NCBI RefSeq assembly: GCF_027563345.1
Contig: NZ_JAMKBK010000001.1
Direction: 5' to 3' (one strand)
Length of the DNA stretch: 64,000 nt
Origin: Psychrobacillus psychrodurans
GTDB lineage: Bacteria > Bacillota > Bacilli > Bacillales_A > Planococcaceae
The notes beneath the pieces were generated by a model. The model saw nothing but the letters and a program-made list of their open reading frames with translations. It ran no database searches and had not been told where the DNA came from. Shown one piece after another: positions 42,766 through 50,597 of this stretch (the stretch's first letter is position 1; each line of letters begins with the position of its first letter). A program made the translations under genes and the position numbers.

Positions 42766-43365
42766 TTGACAAGAAAAAGAAATTTGAACCCGGATTCGTA
42801 TTATCATGTCATCATGCGCGGAAACAATCGACTACCTATTTTTGGTTCACACCGAGATATGTTAGAACTCATGAGAATCTTCGAATATGCCCACGATCAA
42901 TATCCCTTTCATCTGCTAGCCTACTGTTTCATGACCAACCATTATCATTTGTTGATGAAGACAGAAAGTGAATCTTTAAGTAAAATCATGGCACACATCA
43001 ACCGAAGATATACTTCATCCTATTCCAAAAGATATAATCATGTCGGACGAATTTATCAAAGTAGATATTTTGCAAAAGAAGTGAAATCGTATTCAGGGTT
43101 ATTAGCTGTTAGTATATATATACACCGCAACCCTATAAATACCAAACAACCATTAGTCAATCGCCTTGAGTGGTACCCATATAGCTCTTACCCCTTTTAC
43201 TTTGAAGAAAGTAAAGAAGCTCCAAAGTTTCTTAAACGTGATGTTTTAAAGGAGTATCTTCCACACCCCCTAGAGAAAACAAATGCTGAGTATTGTGAGT
43301 TTTGTAAAAAGACCCCTGTGTATCAAACAATTCTACACAATTCAGGTGGCACGTTAAGTACTTAA
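42766..43365 (+). CDS. REP-associated tyrosine transposase (RAYT), Y1/HUH family
   Basis: A 199-residue single-domain Y1 transposase, start TTG 42766 after GCGAGG. The N-terminus YYHVIMRGNNRLPIFGS and the HUH motif FMTNHYHLLM (His59, His61) bind the divalent metal. The helix RRYTSSYSKRYNHVGRIYQS RYF-type region carries the probable nucleophile Tyr82 and the RAYT-typical G-x-x-Y/W-Q-x-R pattern. It is longer than IS200 TnpA (about 150 aa) as expected for RAYTs. It is a lone gene bracketed by REP copies at 42604 and 43311-43403, and its last ~18 codons run through the left half of that pair. It should cut and rejoin single-stranded REP hairpins and spread them. Confidence 0.92.
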   Translation: MTRKRNLNPDSYYHVIMRGNNRLPIFGSHRDMLELMRIFEYAHDQYPFHLLAYCFMTNHYHLLMKTESESLSKIMAHINRRYTSSYSKRYNHVGRIYQSRYFAKEVKSYSGLLAVSIYIHRNPINTKQPLVNRLEWYPYSSYPFYFEESKEAPKFLKRDVLKEYLPHPLEKTNAEYCEFCKKTPVYQTILHNSGGTLST

Positions 43366-43403
43366 CTGTCGAGAAATGTCAGAATAGTTTCTTACACAGG
43401 GAC
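43311..43403 (+). repeat. REP head-to-head pair, copy 10, at the 3' end of the RAYT gene
   Basis: The left half is GACCCCTGTGTATCAAACAA plus TTCT. The right half, GTCAGAATAGTTTCTTACAC plus AGGGAC, is its inverted counterpart. They are 45 bases apart and flank the RAYT stop codon. Confidence 0.88.
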
Positions 43404-43496
43404 ATACTAGGGACATACTAAGAAAAAAGTTCTTTTAGTCAAACGAAACAATTATAATATTAGTAGAATAGATTTCAAAGAAAGTTGGCGGAAAAA

Positions 43497-44348
43497 ATGG
43501 CATCGATTGATCAAGAACTTTATGATTACATTCTTGAAAACTCAGGTAATATTACGAGTAAATGGTTTATCGCAAAAAGTGATTTTGATGGCTCTTTTTA
43601 TTCTAATAATCCAAATCCAGAAATAGATCAAGTATTGTTGGAACAGCATGCTTTGACTATTAGGACTGTGGCCTATGCTTTTTTGGAGGAAGAGAATGGC
43701 TTTCAGGAGCAGCTTCTATTATGGGCAGAGACAGTAGCGAAAAGTAGAATTGAACATAATACTCCTATTCATGACGTCATACAGGCTCTAAATAAAACCC
43801 GTGAAACGATATGGTTATATGTGGAGCACTTTGCAAATGATCACTTAGATGAAGTAAACAATACCCACATACTAAAATGGAGTCGCTTATTTAATACAGC
43901 ATTTGATCAGCTTATCCATAGCTTTTCTTCAAGGTATTATGAACTATCTAACAATAGATTAAATGCTCAACAAGATTTGATAAATGAATTAAGTATTCCA
44001 ATTATCCCAATCTTGGATGGTGTTGGAGTATTGCCTGTTATCGGTGAGATTGATACAACTAGGGCGAGATCTTTATTGGAGGATGTGCCCTATAAATGCG
44101 TAGAAGTTGGTATAAATAAGCTTTTCATAGATATTTCTTCTGTCACGTTTATGGACACAATGGTAGCAAATGAAATGTTTCACTTAATAGATGTACTTCA
44201 ATTGCTTGGCATCAAAACTTCTCTATCTGGTATTCGACCTGAAGTGGCACAGGCTTCCATCCAGTTAGGAGTGGATTTTGGCAATATTTCTACTTTTAGT
44301 TCTTTAAAGCAAGCACTGTTGAGGACTGGAGTTTATGTCCAAAGTTAA
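43497..44348 (+). CDS. rsbR: RsbR-type stressosome co-antagonist with C-terminal STAS domain
   Basis: The start is placed at ATG 43497 behind GGCGGA (283 residues). The N-terminal ~150 residues are helical and globin-like as in RsbR paralogues. The C-terminal STAS domain begins at LSIPIIPILDGVGVLPVIGE and contains FIDISSVTFMDTMVANEMFH, whose Thr after Asp is the RsbT phosphorylation site, and LSGIRPEVAQASIQLGVDF. RsbR proteins build the stressosome with RsbS and RsbT and control SigB activation. rsbS/T are not in this window, so it is an orphan paralogue (RsbRB/RC/RD-like). Confidence 0.9.
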   Translation: MASIDQELYDYILENSGNITSKWFIAKSDFDGSFYSNNPNPEIDQVLLEQHALTIRTVAYAFLEEENGFQEQLLLWAETVAKSRIEHNTPIHDVIQALNKTRETIWLYVEHFANDHLDEVNNTHILKWSRLFNTAFDQLIHSFSSRYYELSNNRLNAQQDLINELSIPIIPILDGVGVLPVIGEIDTTRARSLLEDVPYKCVEVGINKLFIDISSVTFMDTMVANEMFHLIDVLQLLGIKTSLSGIRPEVAQASIQLGVDFGNISTFSSLKQALLRTGVYVQS

Positions 44349-44411
44349 GATAGTATATAAAAATGTAGCGTGAAAACAGGGTTGACGGGACTGGAAAGAA
44401 TGATTAATACG

Positions 44412-44543
44412 GCTGATTTCCGTTACAGGCGGAGGCTTTCCGAGGGGTGAGCGATGAACCTTCACCGTTGCTCCGCGTTCGTTGTGAAGGTTCATTTGAC
44501 TCACTGATCCCTTCGGAGTCGCCGCCTTCCACTGCAATCAATA
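44412..44543 (+). repeat. Dispersed Bacillaceae-type repeat family 2, copy A
   Basis: GCTGATTTCCGTTACAGGCG, then GAGGCTTTCCG, ending GGAGTCGCCGCCTTCC and CAATCAATA. Inside is a perfect 12-bp inverted repeat, ATGAACCTTCAC (44454-44465) with GTGAAGGTTCAT (44484-44495). It shares its ends with the repeat at 58876. The rest of the gap 44544-44936 shows no gene. Confidence 0.82.
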
Positions 44544-44936
44544 TAACGTGTACTCAAAGTTAATATAGTAATAAAACCGTCTGTTGATTAAGGGATTTGT
44601 AATGAAGGATGAAAAGTTGATATTCTTTTACACTAGAGGAAATAAAGAAAAATAGATAGTGTTCACTATAGCGATCGAAATTGTATCTTCGGGCGCTTCT
44701 ATTTGATTAGAAAAGCATCTTTTCTCCAGTTATCCAGAAACGTACTTTCCTGTTTATAAGAGTTATAGAAGGACGATAACGTTAGATTGATAATAAGATA
44801 ACGAAACGACTGTCTAAACTCTTCGTAAACGATTCTTAGCAAAAAATTGTGAGTTTTACAATACTAATTCAACTATAGTTTTAAAAGTAGGTTTATAGTT
44901 GTAATGATTTTTCATACACCCTATATATTAGAAGTA

Positions 44937-44994
44937 TAAACTACTAAAATGCGTATTTTGATCAGGTTCAAAAGTTGCGCATTTTTTTAGTTTA
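44937..44994 (+). terminator. Extended terminator-like hairpin in the leader region of the subtilase gene
   Basis: TAAACTA (44937-44943) pairs with TAGTTTA (44988-44994) and AAAATGCG (44946-44953) with CGCATTTT (44978-44985), so T-run and A-run are inside the stem. No gene ends nearby, so it may be an attenuator or end of an unseen short RNA. Confidence 0.55.
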
Positions 44995-45073
44995 CTAATA
45001 CTATTTATCAATTTTTCTTAATTTTTAGAAATTTCGATATTCGTATTAGTTTACTTGTGATAAGTTGGTAGTG

Positions 45074-45096
45074 TCACACTTTATTGGTAAGTGTGA
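45074..45096 (+). promoter_or_regulatory. Hairpin in the 5' leader of the subtilase gene
   Basis: TCACACTT and AAGTGTGA form a perfect 8-bp stem around a 7-base loop, 11 bases before the ribosome binding site. It may stabilise the mRNA or be an operator. Confidence 0.5.
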
Positions 45097-45122
45097 AATT
45101 AAAGACAAAGGGGAAATGAGAT

Positions 45123-48100
45123 TTGAAGAAGTTTAAGTTTATGAAGTTCTTTAGTAGTATTCTAGCTTTGATGATGGTGCTGTCTTTATTGGTTCCATTC
45201 TCGCAAGCAAGTGCTGAAGAAACGAAACCGTTCAAGCAGAATACTCAAAGCGAAAGTACGATTCAACTGAAGGCGGCTATTGCTGAGCAATTGAGCTTGT
45301 CTAAAGATGGTCCAACCCTTCACGAAAGTTTACAAAATGTATCGGGCAATCAAGATGTTGCAGTAATAGTACATTTATCCGAAAAACCAGTGGCACTAGA
45401 ACAAGGAATAAGCCAGGTTAAAGGCAATAAATTCTCTAATGCTCGAGCAAATCAGGTTCGTGGCAATGTAAAAGCGCAACAAACAAAAGTAAAAAAAGAG
45501 CTAACTGCTAAAAAGGTTCAGATTAAGCAAGGATACACGTTTGATACTGTATTAAACGGATTTGCAGCAACTGTAAAAGCAAATGATATTCCTAAACTAC
45601 TTACGGTTGAAGGGATTACATTAATCGAACCAGATACTACTGTTCATGCTTCAGAAATTAATACCACGAAATCATCAGAACTTAAAAAAGATGAAACATT
45701 AGAAGCTCAAATGAATACAAGTATATCATTCCTAGGTATTGAACAACTTTGGGACGAAGGAATTGAAGGTCAAGGAATTAAAGTAGCGGTTCTGGATACC
45801 GGTATCGATGCGGATCACCCTGAATTTGCTGGAATATATAAAGGCGGGAAGAATTTCATACCGAACTCATCCACTTATACGAGAACTCGAGCAGATGATG
45901 ATGCATCAGAAACCTCTCCTGTAGAACGTCCAGCGGGAACACCAGAATTTAATGCAAACGGTAGTGCTTTCTATACATCTCATGGCACGCATGTGGCGGG
46001 GACAATCGCAGCAATCGGGGCGAATGAATACGGTATTAAAGGAATTGCACCTAAAGTGGACCTATACGCTTACCGTGTACTTGGCGCATATGGAAGTGGT
46101 TCTACTTCTGGTATCGTCAAAGCAATTGAAACAGCTGTATTAGAAGAAATGGATGTTATCAATCTATCACTTGGTGGTGGAGCTAACTCTGAAACGGATG
46201 CAGGTTCATTTGCTATTAACAATGCAATGATTGCTGGAACAATTGGGGTAGTTGCAACTGGTAACTCGGGTCCTAATCGTGGAACAATGGGTACCCCTGC
46301 TACAGCTCGTTTAGGGATTGCTGTTGGTAATACTACAAATCCCGAAACAATGTATAACGGGGAAGTTAACGTTACAGTTGGTGGATACAACTTAACAAAA
46401 CAACTAGGGTTGATGGGTACAACTTTTGGACAAAATTTAGCTACACAACTTCAAGGTGAGTTTGACTTAGTTGCCGTACCTGGAAATGGAGAAGTAGCAG
46501 ATTTTGAAGGAATTGATGTAGAAGGAAAAGTAGCTTTGATCTCCCGTGGTAGTATCGCATTTGTCGATAAAATTGCAAATGCAAAGGCTAATGGGGCAGT
46601 GGCTACTATTATTCATAACTTTGCTGGTGGTTCAAATGCACCGAATGCATCAGGCACTTTCCTTGGTGATTCATTTGCTTTCCTTCCGACTTTTGATATG
46701 TCTCAAACTGACGGAGAAGCAATTCGTGCAGCATTGGCAGAGGGAACAGGAAAGGTTAGTTTTGGTAATTTTGCTTCCACGAAAACACTTGGAGACGATG
46801 TGAATGATTCTAGTTCACGAGGACCATCTACTCCAAACTTTGATATTAAACCAGATGTAAGTGCACCTGGTACAAATATAATGTCTACCATTCCTATGTA
46901 CAAAGCAGATTTCCCTGAAGTTGTTTACGATGAAGCGTTTGATCGTAAAACAGGAACTTCGATGGCTACACCGCATATTGCAGGTATTGTAGCACTTGTG
47001 AAACAAGCTAATCCATCTTGGAATGCATTTGATGTGAAAGTAGCACTTTCAAATACGGCAAAAATACTGAACACTGCAAAATATGATGTATTCTCACAAG
47101 GTGCTGGTCGTGTAAACGCATATGCAGCAGCACATCCAGAAATTCTTGCTTATGCATTAGATACTGCTGTATTAGATGCTAATGGTGCTATTGTGGATAA
47201 TTTGAAAGGAACAGTTACTTTCGGTCCACAATCACTGGAAGAAAATCTTGAAGTAACAAAACAAATTAAAGTAAAAGATATTAAAGGTAATGGTGGCGAA
47301 TATAATGTTACAGTTGATGTCACAAAATCATTCGGTGATGCACAGGTAACGGTTGATCAGCCTACATTCAATTTAGCTGGTGAGCAAGTTTTAAATGTAA
47401 CTTTAACAGCTTCAGCAACAACTACAACACCTGGGGATGAAATACTTGGCTACATTCACGTTCAAGGTGAAGGTTCTAAAATTTCATTGCCATTTGCTGC
47501 AGATTTTGGTGGAGCTGAAGCGACGGAACTGAGAGATTACAAGATTACAGAAACAGATTTGTCATTTAATGGCGATGGTGTGAAAGATTCTGCTGTTCTA
47601 TCATTCACATTAACTGGGGACGTAACTACTAACTATATCGAGCTTTGGGATATTATGAATCCAGAGGGTGGAGAATATGGAGACGGTTATATTGGTTATT
47701 TGCACGCAGGTTCGGCACTTGGTGCTGGGTCCTATAACCTGAATATTGCAGGGCAGTATAAACCTTGGAGCAGTGAACCAGCTACAACTATTCCAGATGG
47801 TTTATACACAATTGACTTCACTGGTGTAGCTGCATCAGGAACCGTCCAAGATTATGTTGGACCAATTGTCGTGAAAACTACTAAACCAGAAATTACTGGA
47901 GCAGTTGCAGAAGGTGTTGCGACTGGTCAAGTTACAGACAAGTATATCGAATACAATGAAGAATTATATTTATATGGCCTAGACTATAATTTAAATGAAA
48001 AGTTAAATGCTTCATATATTGCTACAGTCAACGGTGAAGCATCGGCAGCAGTTGAGTTTGATTTGAACCAAGACGGTAGCTTCTCATTCCCAGTTACAGC

Positions 48101-49010
48101 TGAAACAGAAGCTGTAAAAGTAGTTATTAAAGACGCAGCAGGAAATGTTGGCGAATCATTAATTTACGAAAAAGAAGCTCAAGAAGTAACACTTTCTGTT
48201 GATCCAACTGAGCTAGTGTTAACATCTGGCAAAACAGCACAACTTACGGTAACAGAAACTTCAAAACCTGTAGAAGGTGATGCTACTCAGGAAGATGTAA
48301 CTTCAGAAGCTACTTATGTTGTCACAGACGACAGCATCGCAACAGTAACAAATGGATTAGTTACTGCAGTGGGAGAAGGCACGACTACAATTACTGTGTC
48401 ATATGGTGAAAATGATGTAACTGTAAATGTAACGGTAAAATCGCAGGATCCAGAAGTAACACTTTCTGTTAACCCAACAGAACTAGCTATTATAAAAGGT
48501 GAAACTTCTCAACTAGCGGTTACGGAAACGTCAACACTTGCTAATGGTGATGCATCAGAGAAAGATGTAACTTCAGAAGCTAAATACGTTGTAGCAGACG
48601 ACAGCATCGCAACAGTAACAAATGGATTAGTCACTGCGAAAGCAGAAGGATCGACGACGATCACTATTTCATATGGTGGAAATGAAGTAACTGTAAATGT
48701 TACAGTTAAAGCACCTGATGTTGTCAATCCAGTAGTAACACTAACTATTGATCAAAATCAGGTCGAAACAAGACCTGGTAAAGAAGTTAAAGTTACCATT
48801 AAAGAAGTAACTACTGTTGATAACAAATCGACAGAAAAGGACGTTACAAAACTTGCATCTTACAATGTAGATAAAAATAATGTAGCATCTGTAAAATCTG
48901 GCGTCGTGAAAGGTAAAGGACCTGGCGAAACAACTGTTACTGTAACATATGGTGAGCATACGCTGACTTTTGACGTAACTGTTGTAAAACCTGGGAAAGG
49001 GAATAAATAG
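45123..49010 (+). CDS. Large secreted subtilisin-like serine protease (S8) with PA insert and three BIG2 domains
   Basis: A 1295-residue exoenzyme, start TTG 45123 behind AAAGGGG. Signal peptide about residues 1-31 (ending FSQASA). An I9 propeptide follows (about 75-175). The S8 catalytic triad is Asp225 (VLDTGID), His287 (SHGTHVAG) and Ser613 (GTSMATPHIAG), with Asn in ATGNSGPN. The His-Ser gap holds a PA domain (ALISRGSIAFVDKI). After the catalytic domain come Fn3-like segments (about 690-1015) and three BIG2 Ig-like domains (about 1020-1290), the first two nearly duplicated at DNA level. There is no LPXTG or SLH motif, so it is secreted or loosely wall-bound. It resembles Vpr-like proteases that degrade extracellular protein. 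Confidence 0.93.
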   Translation: MKKFKFMKFFSSILALMMVLSLLVPFSQASAEETKPFKQNTQSESTIQLKAAIAEQLSLSKDGPTLHESLQNVSGNQDVAVIVHLSEKPVALEQGISQVKGNKFSNARANQVRGNVKAQQTKVKKELTAKKVQIKQGYTFDTVLNGFAATVKANDIPKLLTVEGITLIEPDTTVHASEINTTKSSELKKDETLEAQMNTSISFLGIEQLWDEGIEGQGIKVAVLDTGIDADHPEFAGIYKGGKNFIPNSSTYTRTRADDDASETSPVERPAGTPEFNANGSAFYTSHGTHVAGTIAAIGANEYGIKGIAPKVDLYAYRVLGAYGSGSTSGIVKAIETAVLEEMDVINLSLGGGANSETDAGSFAINNAMIAGTIGVVATGNSGPNRGTMGTPATARLGIAVGNTTNPETMYNGEVNVTVGGYNLTKQLGLMGTTFGQNLATQLQGEFDLVAVPGNGEVADFEGIDVEGKVALISRGSIAFVDKIANAKANGAVATIIHNFAGGSNAPNASGTFLGDSFAFLPTFDMSQTDGEAIRAALAEGTGKVSFGNFASTKTLGDDVNDSSSRGPSTPNFDIKPDVSAPGTNIMSTIPMYKADFPEVVYDEAFDRKTGTSMATPHIAGIVALVKQANPSWNAFDVKVALSNTAKILNTAKYDVFSQGAGRVNAYAAAHPEILAYALDTAVLDANGAIVDNLKGTVTFGPQSLEENLEVTKQIKVKDIKGNGGEYNVTVDVTKSFGDAQVTVDQPTFNLAGEQVLNVTLTASATTTTPGDEILGYIHVQGEGSKISLPFAADFGGAEATELRDYKITETDLSFNGDGVKDSAVLSFTLTGDVTTNYIELWDIMNPEGGEYGDGYIGYLHAGSALGAGSYNLNIAGQYKPWSSEPATTIPDGLYTIDFTGVAASGTVQDYVGPIVVKTTKPEITGAVAEGVATGQVTDKYIEYNEELYLYGLDYNLNEKLNASYIATVNGEASAAVEFDLNQDGSFSFPVTAETEAVKVVIKDAAGNVGESLIYEKEAQEVTLSVDPTELVLTSGKTAQLTVTETSKPVEGDATQEDVTSEATYVVTDDSIATVTNGLVTAVGEGTTTITVSYGENDVTVNVTVKSQDPEVTLSVNPTELAIIKGETSQLAVTETSTLANGDASEKDVTSEAKYVVADDSIATVTNGLVTAKAEGSTTITISYGGNEVTVNVTVKAPDVVNPVVTLTIDQNQVETRPGKEVKVTIKEVTTVDNKSTEKDVTKLASYNVDKNNVASVKSGVVKGKGPGETTVTVTYGEHTLTFDVTVVKPGKGNK
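48183..48722 (+). repeat. Two tandem 270-bp repeats coding for BIG2 domains
   Basis: GAAGTAACACTTTCTGTT occurs at 48183 and 48453, and GACGACAGCATCGCAACAGT with the following AACAAATGGATTAG is identical in both units. Period 270 bp (90 codons). Identity at silent positions suggests recent duplication or gene conversion. Confidence 0.8.
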
Positions 49011-49011
49011 T

Positions 49012-49050
49012 GTCCCTGTGTAGGGAACAATTCTGAAAATAGACTACAAT
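49012..49050 (+). repeat. REP element, copy 11
   Basis: GTCCCTGTGTAGGGAACAAT, then TCTGA, then AAATAGACTACAATT. It begins 1 base after the subtilase stop and can fold as TCCCT-GTGT-AGGGA. Confidence 0.87.
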
Positions 49051-49051
49051 T

Positions 49052-49097
49052 AACCATTCGATTCGATAAAAATATCGAATCGAATGGTTTTATATTT
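49052..49097 (+). terminator. Intrinsic terminator of the subtilase gene
   Basis: AACCATTCGATTCGATA pairs over 17 perfect bp with TATCGAATCGAATGGTT around AAAA, followed by TTATATTTG. From here to 49407 I see no gene. Confidence 0.9.
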
Positions 49098-49407
49098 GTT
49101 TACATAGAGAAATAGAAGCAGCGGATAAACCAAAATGGGCTACTTCTAATAATAGTTTTCAATTATTTTTCCACCTGTCTTGGGTGAAATAAATAATTGC
49201 ATATAGTTAATTGGATTATTAGGCATTGGAGTATGGTTTCGTGAAAGAGGAATTCTTTTCATAAAGTTAATCCACTTCAATGAAGACTAGAGTGTTAAAG
49301 CACACTGTGAGATGAAAGAAGAGACAATTATAAACTCGTTTATTCCAAAGGCATGAGAAACTTGTGTTGGCAATTATGAAATTAAAGATTTTCCCTTTGT
49401 AGATTTT

Positions 49408-50343
49408 TTAACGACTAGGAACTATGCTCTGCTTTTTCAATAATTCGGCAAATTGATTTGCAGGCAACGGTTTAGAATATAGATATCCTTGTACAGTGTT
49501 GCAATTATAGTCTTGTAATACCTGCAATTGCTCCATAGTTTCAACTCCTTCTGCGATTACATCCATTTTTAAATGGTTCGATAATTGAATGATCATATGT
49601 ACAATAAAGTTTGCATCCTCTTGTTTTGAAAGACTTAAATCCTGTATAAACGAACGATCAATTTTTAATATATCGATTTTCCCATTAAAATGATGCAGAT
49701 GGGATAAAGAAGAATAACCAGTTCCGAAATCGTCGAGTGCTATTTTGATTCCTATATTTTTTAACTCATCTAATAGAGAGAAAACCGTTTCTTCGTTTTT
49801 TAAAATAGAAGTTTCTGTAATTTCAATTTCTAAATATTGAGATTCAAGCTGAGTTTCTTTCAGGGTTTCCTGAATACTGATGACTAAATCTTTCTCCATA
49901 AATCGGGATGCCGATAAGTTGATAGAAACCGGAATAGCAGGTAACATAGCATCCTGCCACGCTTTGTTTTGTGCACAAGCGCTTTTTTTTACCCATTTGC
50001 CAATTGTATTAATAAAACCCGTTTTTTCTGCTAATGGAATAAAATCCTTAGGAAGGATTAACCCTAATTTCGGGTGATTCCATCTGATCAGTGCCTCTGC
50101 TCCAATTATTAAACCCTTCTCTGTGTCTACTTTAGGTTGATAATACAATTCAAATTGGTTTTTATCTATTGCATTTATAAGGTCCATATCCAGTGCAGTC
50201 TGAGAGGATGCAAATGCTTGATTGCAATCAGTTCCTTCAATGCCATTAAGATCTGAAATGATATTTTTTTGATGATTATTTTTAGTATCTGCGCTATTCT
50301 TATGTAATGAAGAGTATATATCAAGATTTGCTGTAGGCTGCAT
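49408..50343 (-). CDS. EAL-domain protein, probable cyclic-di-GMP phosphodiesterase
   Basis: A 311-residue soluble protein, start ATG 50343 behind AAGGAGA. Residues about 1-55 are a low-complexity, Asn/Asp-rich lead; the EAL domain fills about 55-300. Catalytic motifs are intact: EALIRWNHP, IEITETS, LDDFGTGYSSLSHL (DDFGTG), LKIDRSFI and AEGVETMEQ, then QGYLYSKPLP. No GGDEF or sensor domain is attached, so it should simply hydrolyse c-di-GMP to pGpG in the cytosol. It lies beside a peptide-responsive regulator pair, suggesting quorum control of motility or biofilm, which is inference. Confidence 0.92.
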   Translation of the reverse strand: MQPTANLDIYSSLHKNSADTKNNHQKNIISDLNGIEGTDCNQAFASSQTALDMDLINAIDKNQFELYYQPKVDTEKGLIIGAEALIRWNHPKLGLILPKDFIPLAEKTGFINTIGKWVKKSACAQNKAWQDAMLPAIPVSINLSASRFMEKDLVISIQETLKETQLESQYLEIEITETSILKNEETVFSLLDELKNIGIKIALDDFGTGYSSLSHLHHFNGKIDILKIDRSFIQDLSLSKQEDANFIVHMIIQLSNHLKMDVIAEGVETMEQLQVLQDYNCNTVQGYLYSKPLPANQFAELLKKQSIVPSR

Positions 50344-50377
50344 TGGTTAGTCTCCTTATATAATGGTTTGATAAGAG

Positions 50378-50420
50378 AAGTCCAATAAAACTATATATGG
50401 AAAATAATTTTATTGGACTT
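50378..50420 (-). terminator. Inverted repeat downstream of the PapR-like peptide gene
   Basis: AAGTCCAATAAAA (50378-50390) and TTTTATTGGACTT (50408-50420) are perfect 13-bp arms. On the minus strand it follows the peptide stop by 8 bases, but the T-tail is short, so termination may be partial. Confidence 0.6.
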
Positions 50421-50428
50421 TTATGGGA

Positions 50429-50554
50429 TTAATTAATGAAAGGTAAATCGAAGGTAGTAATAGGTTGCTTAATTGATTTAGCAACTTCACTGCTTCCGTT
50501 TGGATATAGAGCTACTGCTAATACAATTAATAAGATAATTGATAATTTTTTCAT
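50429..50554 (-). CDS. PapR-like secreted signalling peptide precursor (41 aa)
   Basis: A 41-codon gene starting at ATG 50554 behind AAAGGACGG with 7-base spacing; a longer frame upstream has no ribosome binding site. The product has a Sec-type signal segment (MKKLSIILLIVLAVALYPNG) and a short mature part ending ITTFDLPFIN. The C-terminal DLPF core matches the PapR signal of Bacillus cereus (ADLPFEF), which is secreted, cut, re-imported by Opp and bound by PlcR. It lies head to head with a PlcR-like regulator gene, 43 bases apart. PapR in B. cereus is instead downstream of plcR on the same strand. Confidence 0.75.
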   Translation of the reverse strand: MKKLSIILLIVLAVALYPNGSSEVAKSIKQPITTFDLPFIN

Positions 50555-50597
50555 GTTTTTACCGTCCTTTTCTATAATATGGGGTGATATTTTGGAA

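Noticed and set aside
42766..43365. Functional IS200/IS605 insertion sequence
   Set aside because: The protein is longer than TnpA, there is no tnpB, and the flanks are REP copies found elsewhere without the gene; a RAYT fits better.
50436..50597. N-terminal 54-codon extension of the PlcR-like regulator
   Set aside because: It overlaps the opposite-strand peptide gene. The helix-turn-helix starts properly at the internal ATG 50598, and the extension has no ribosome binding site.
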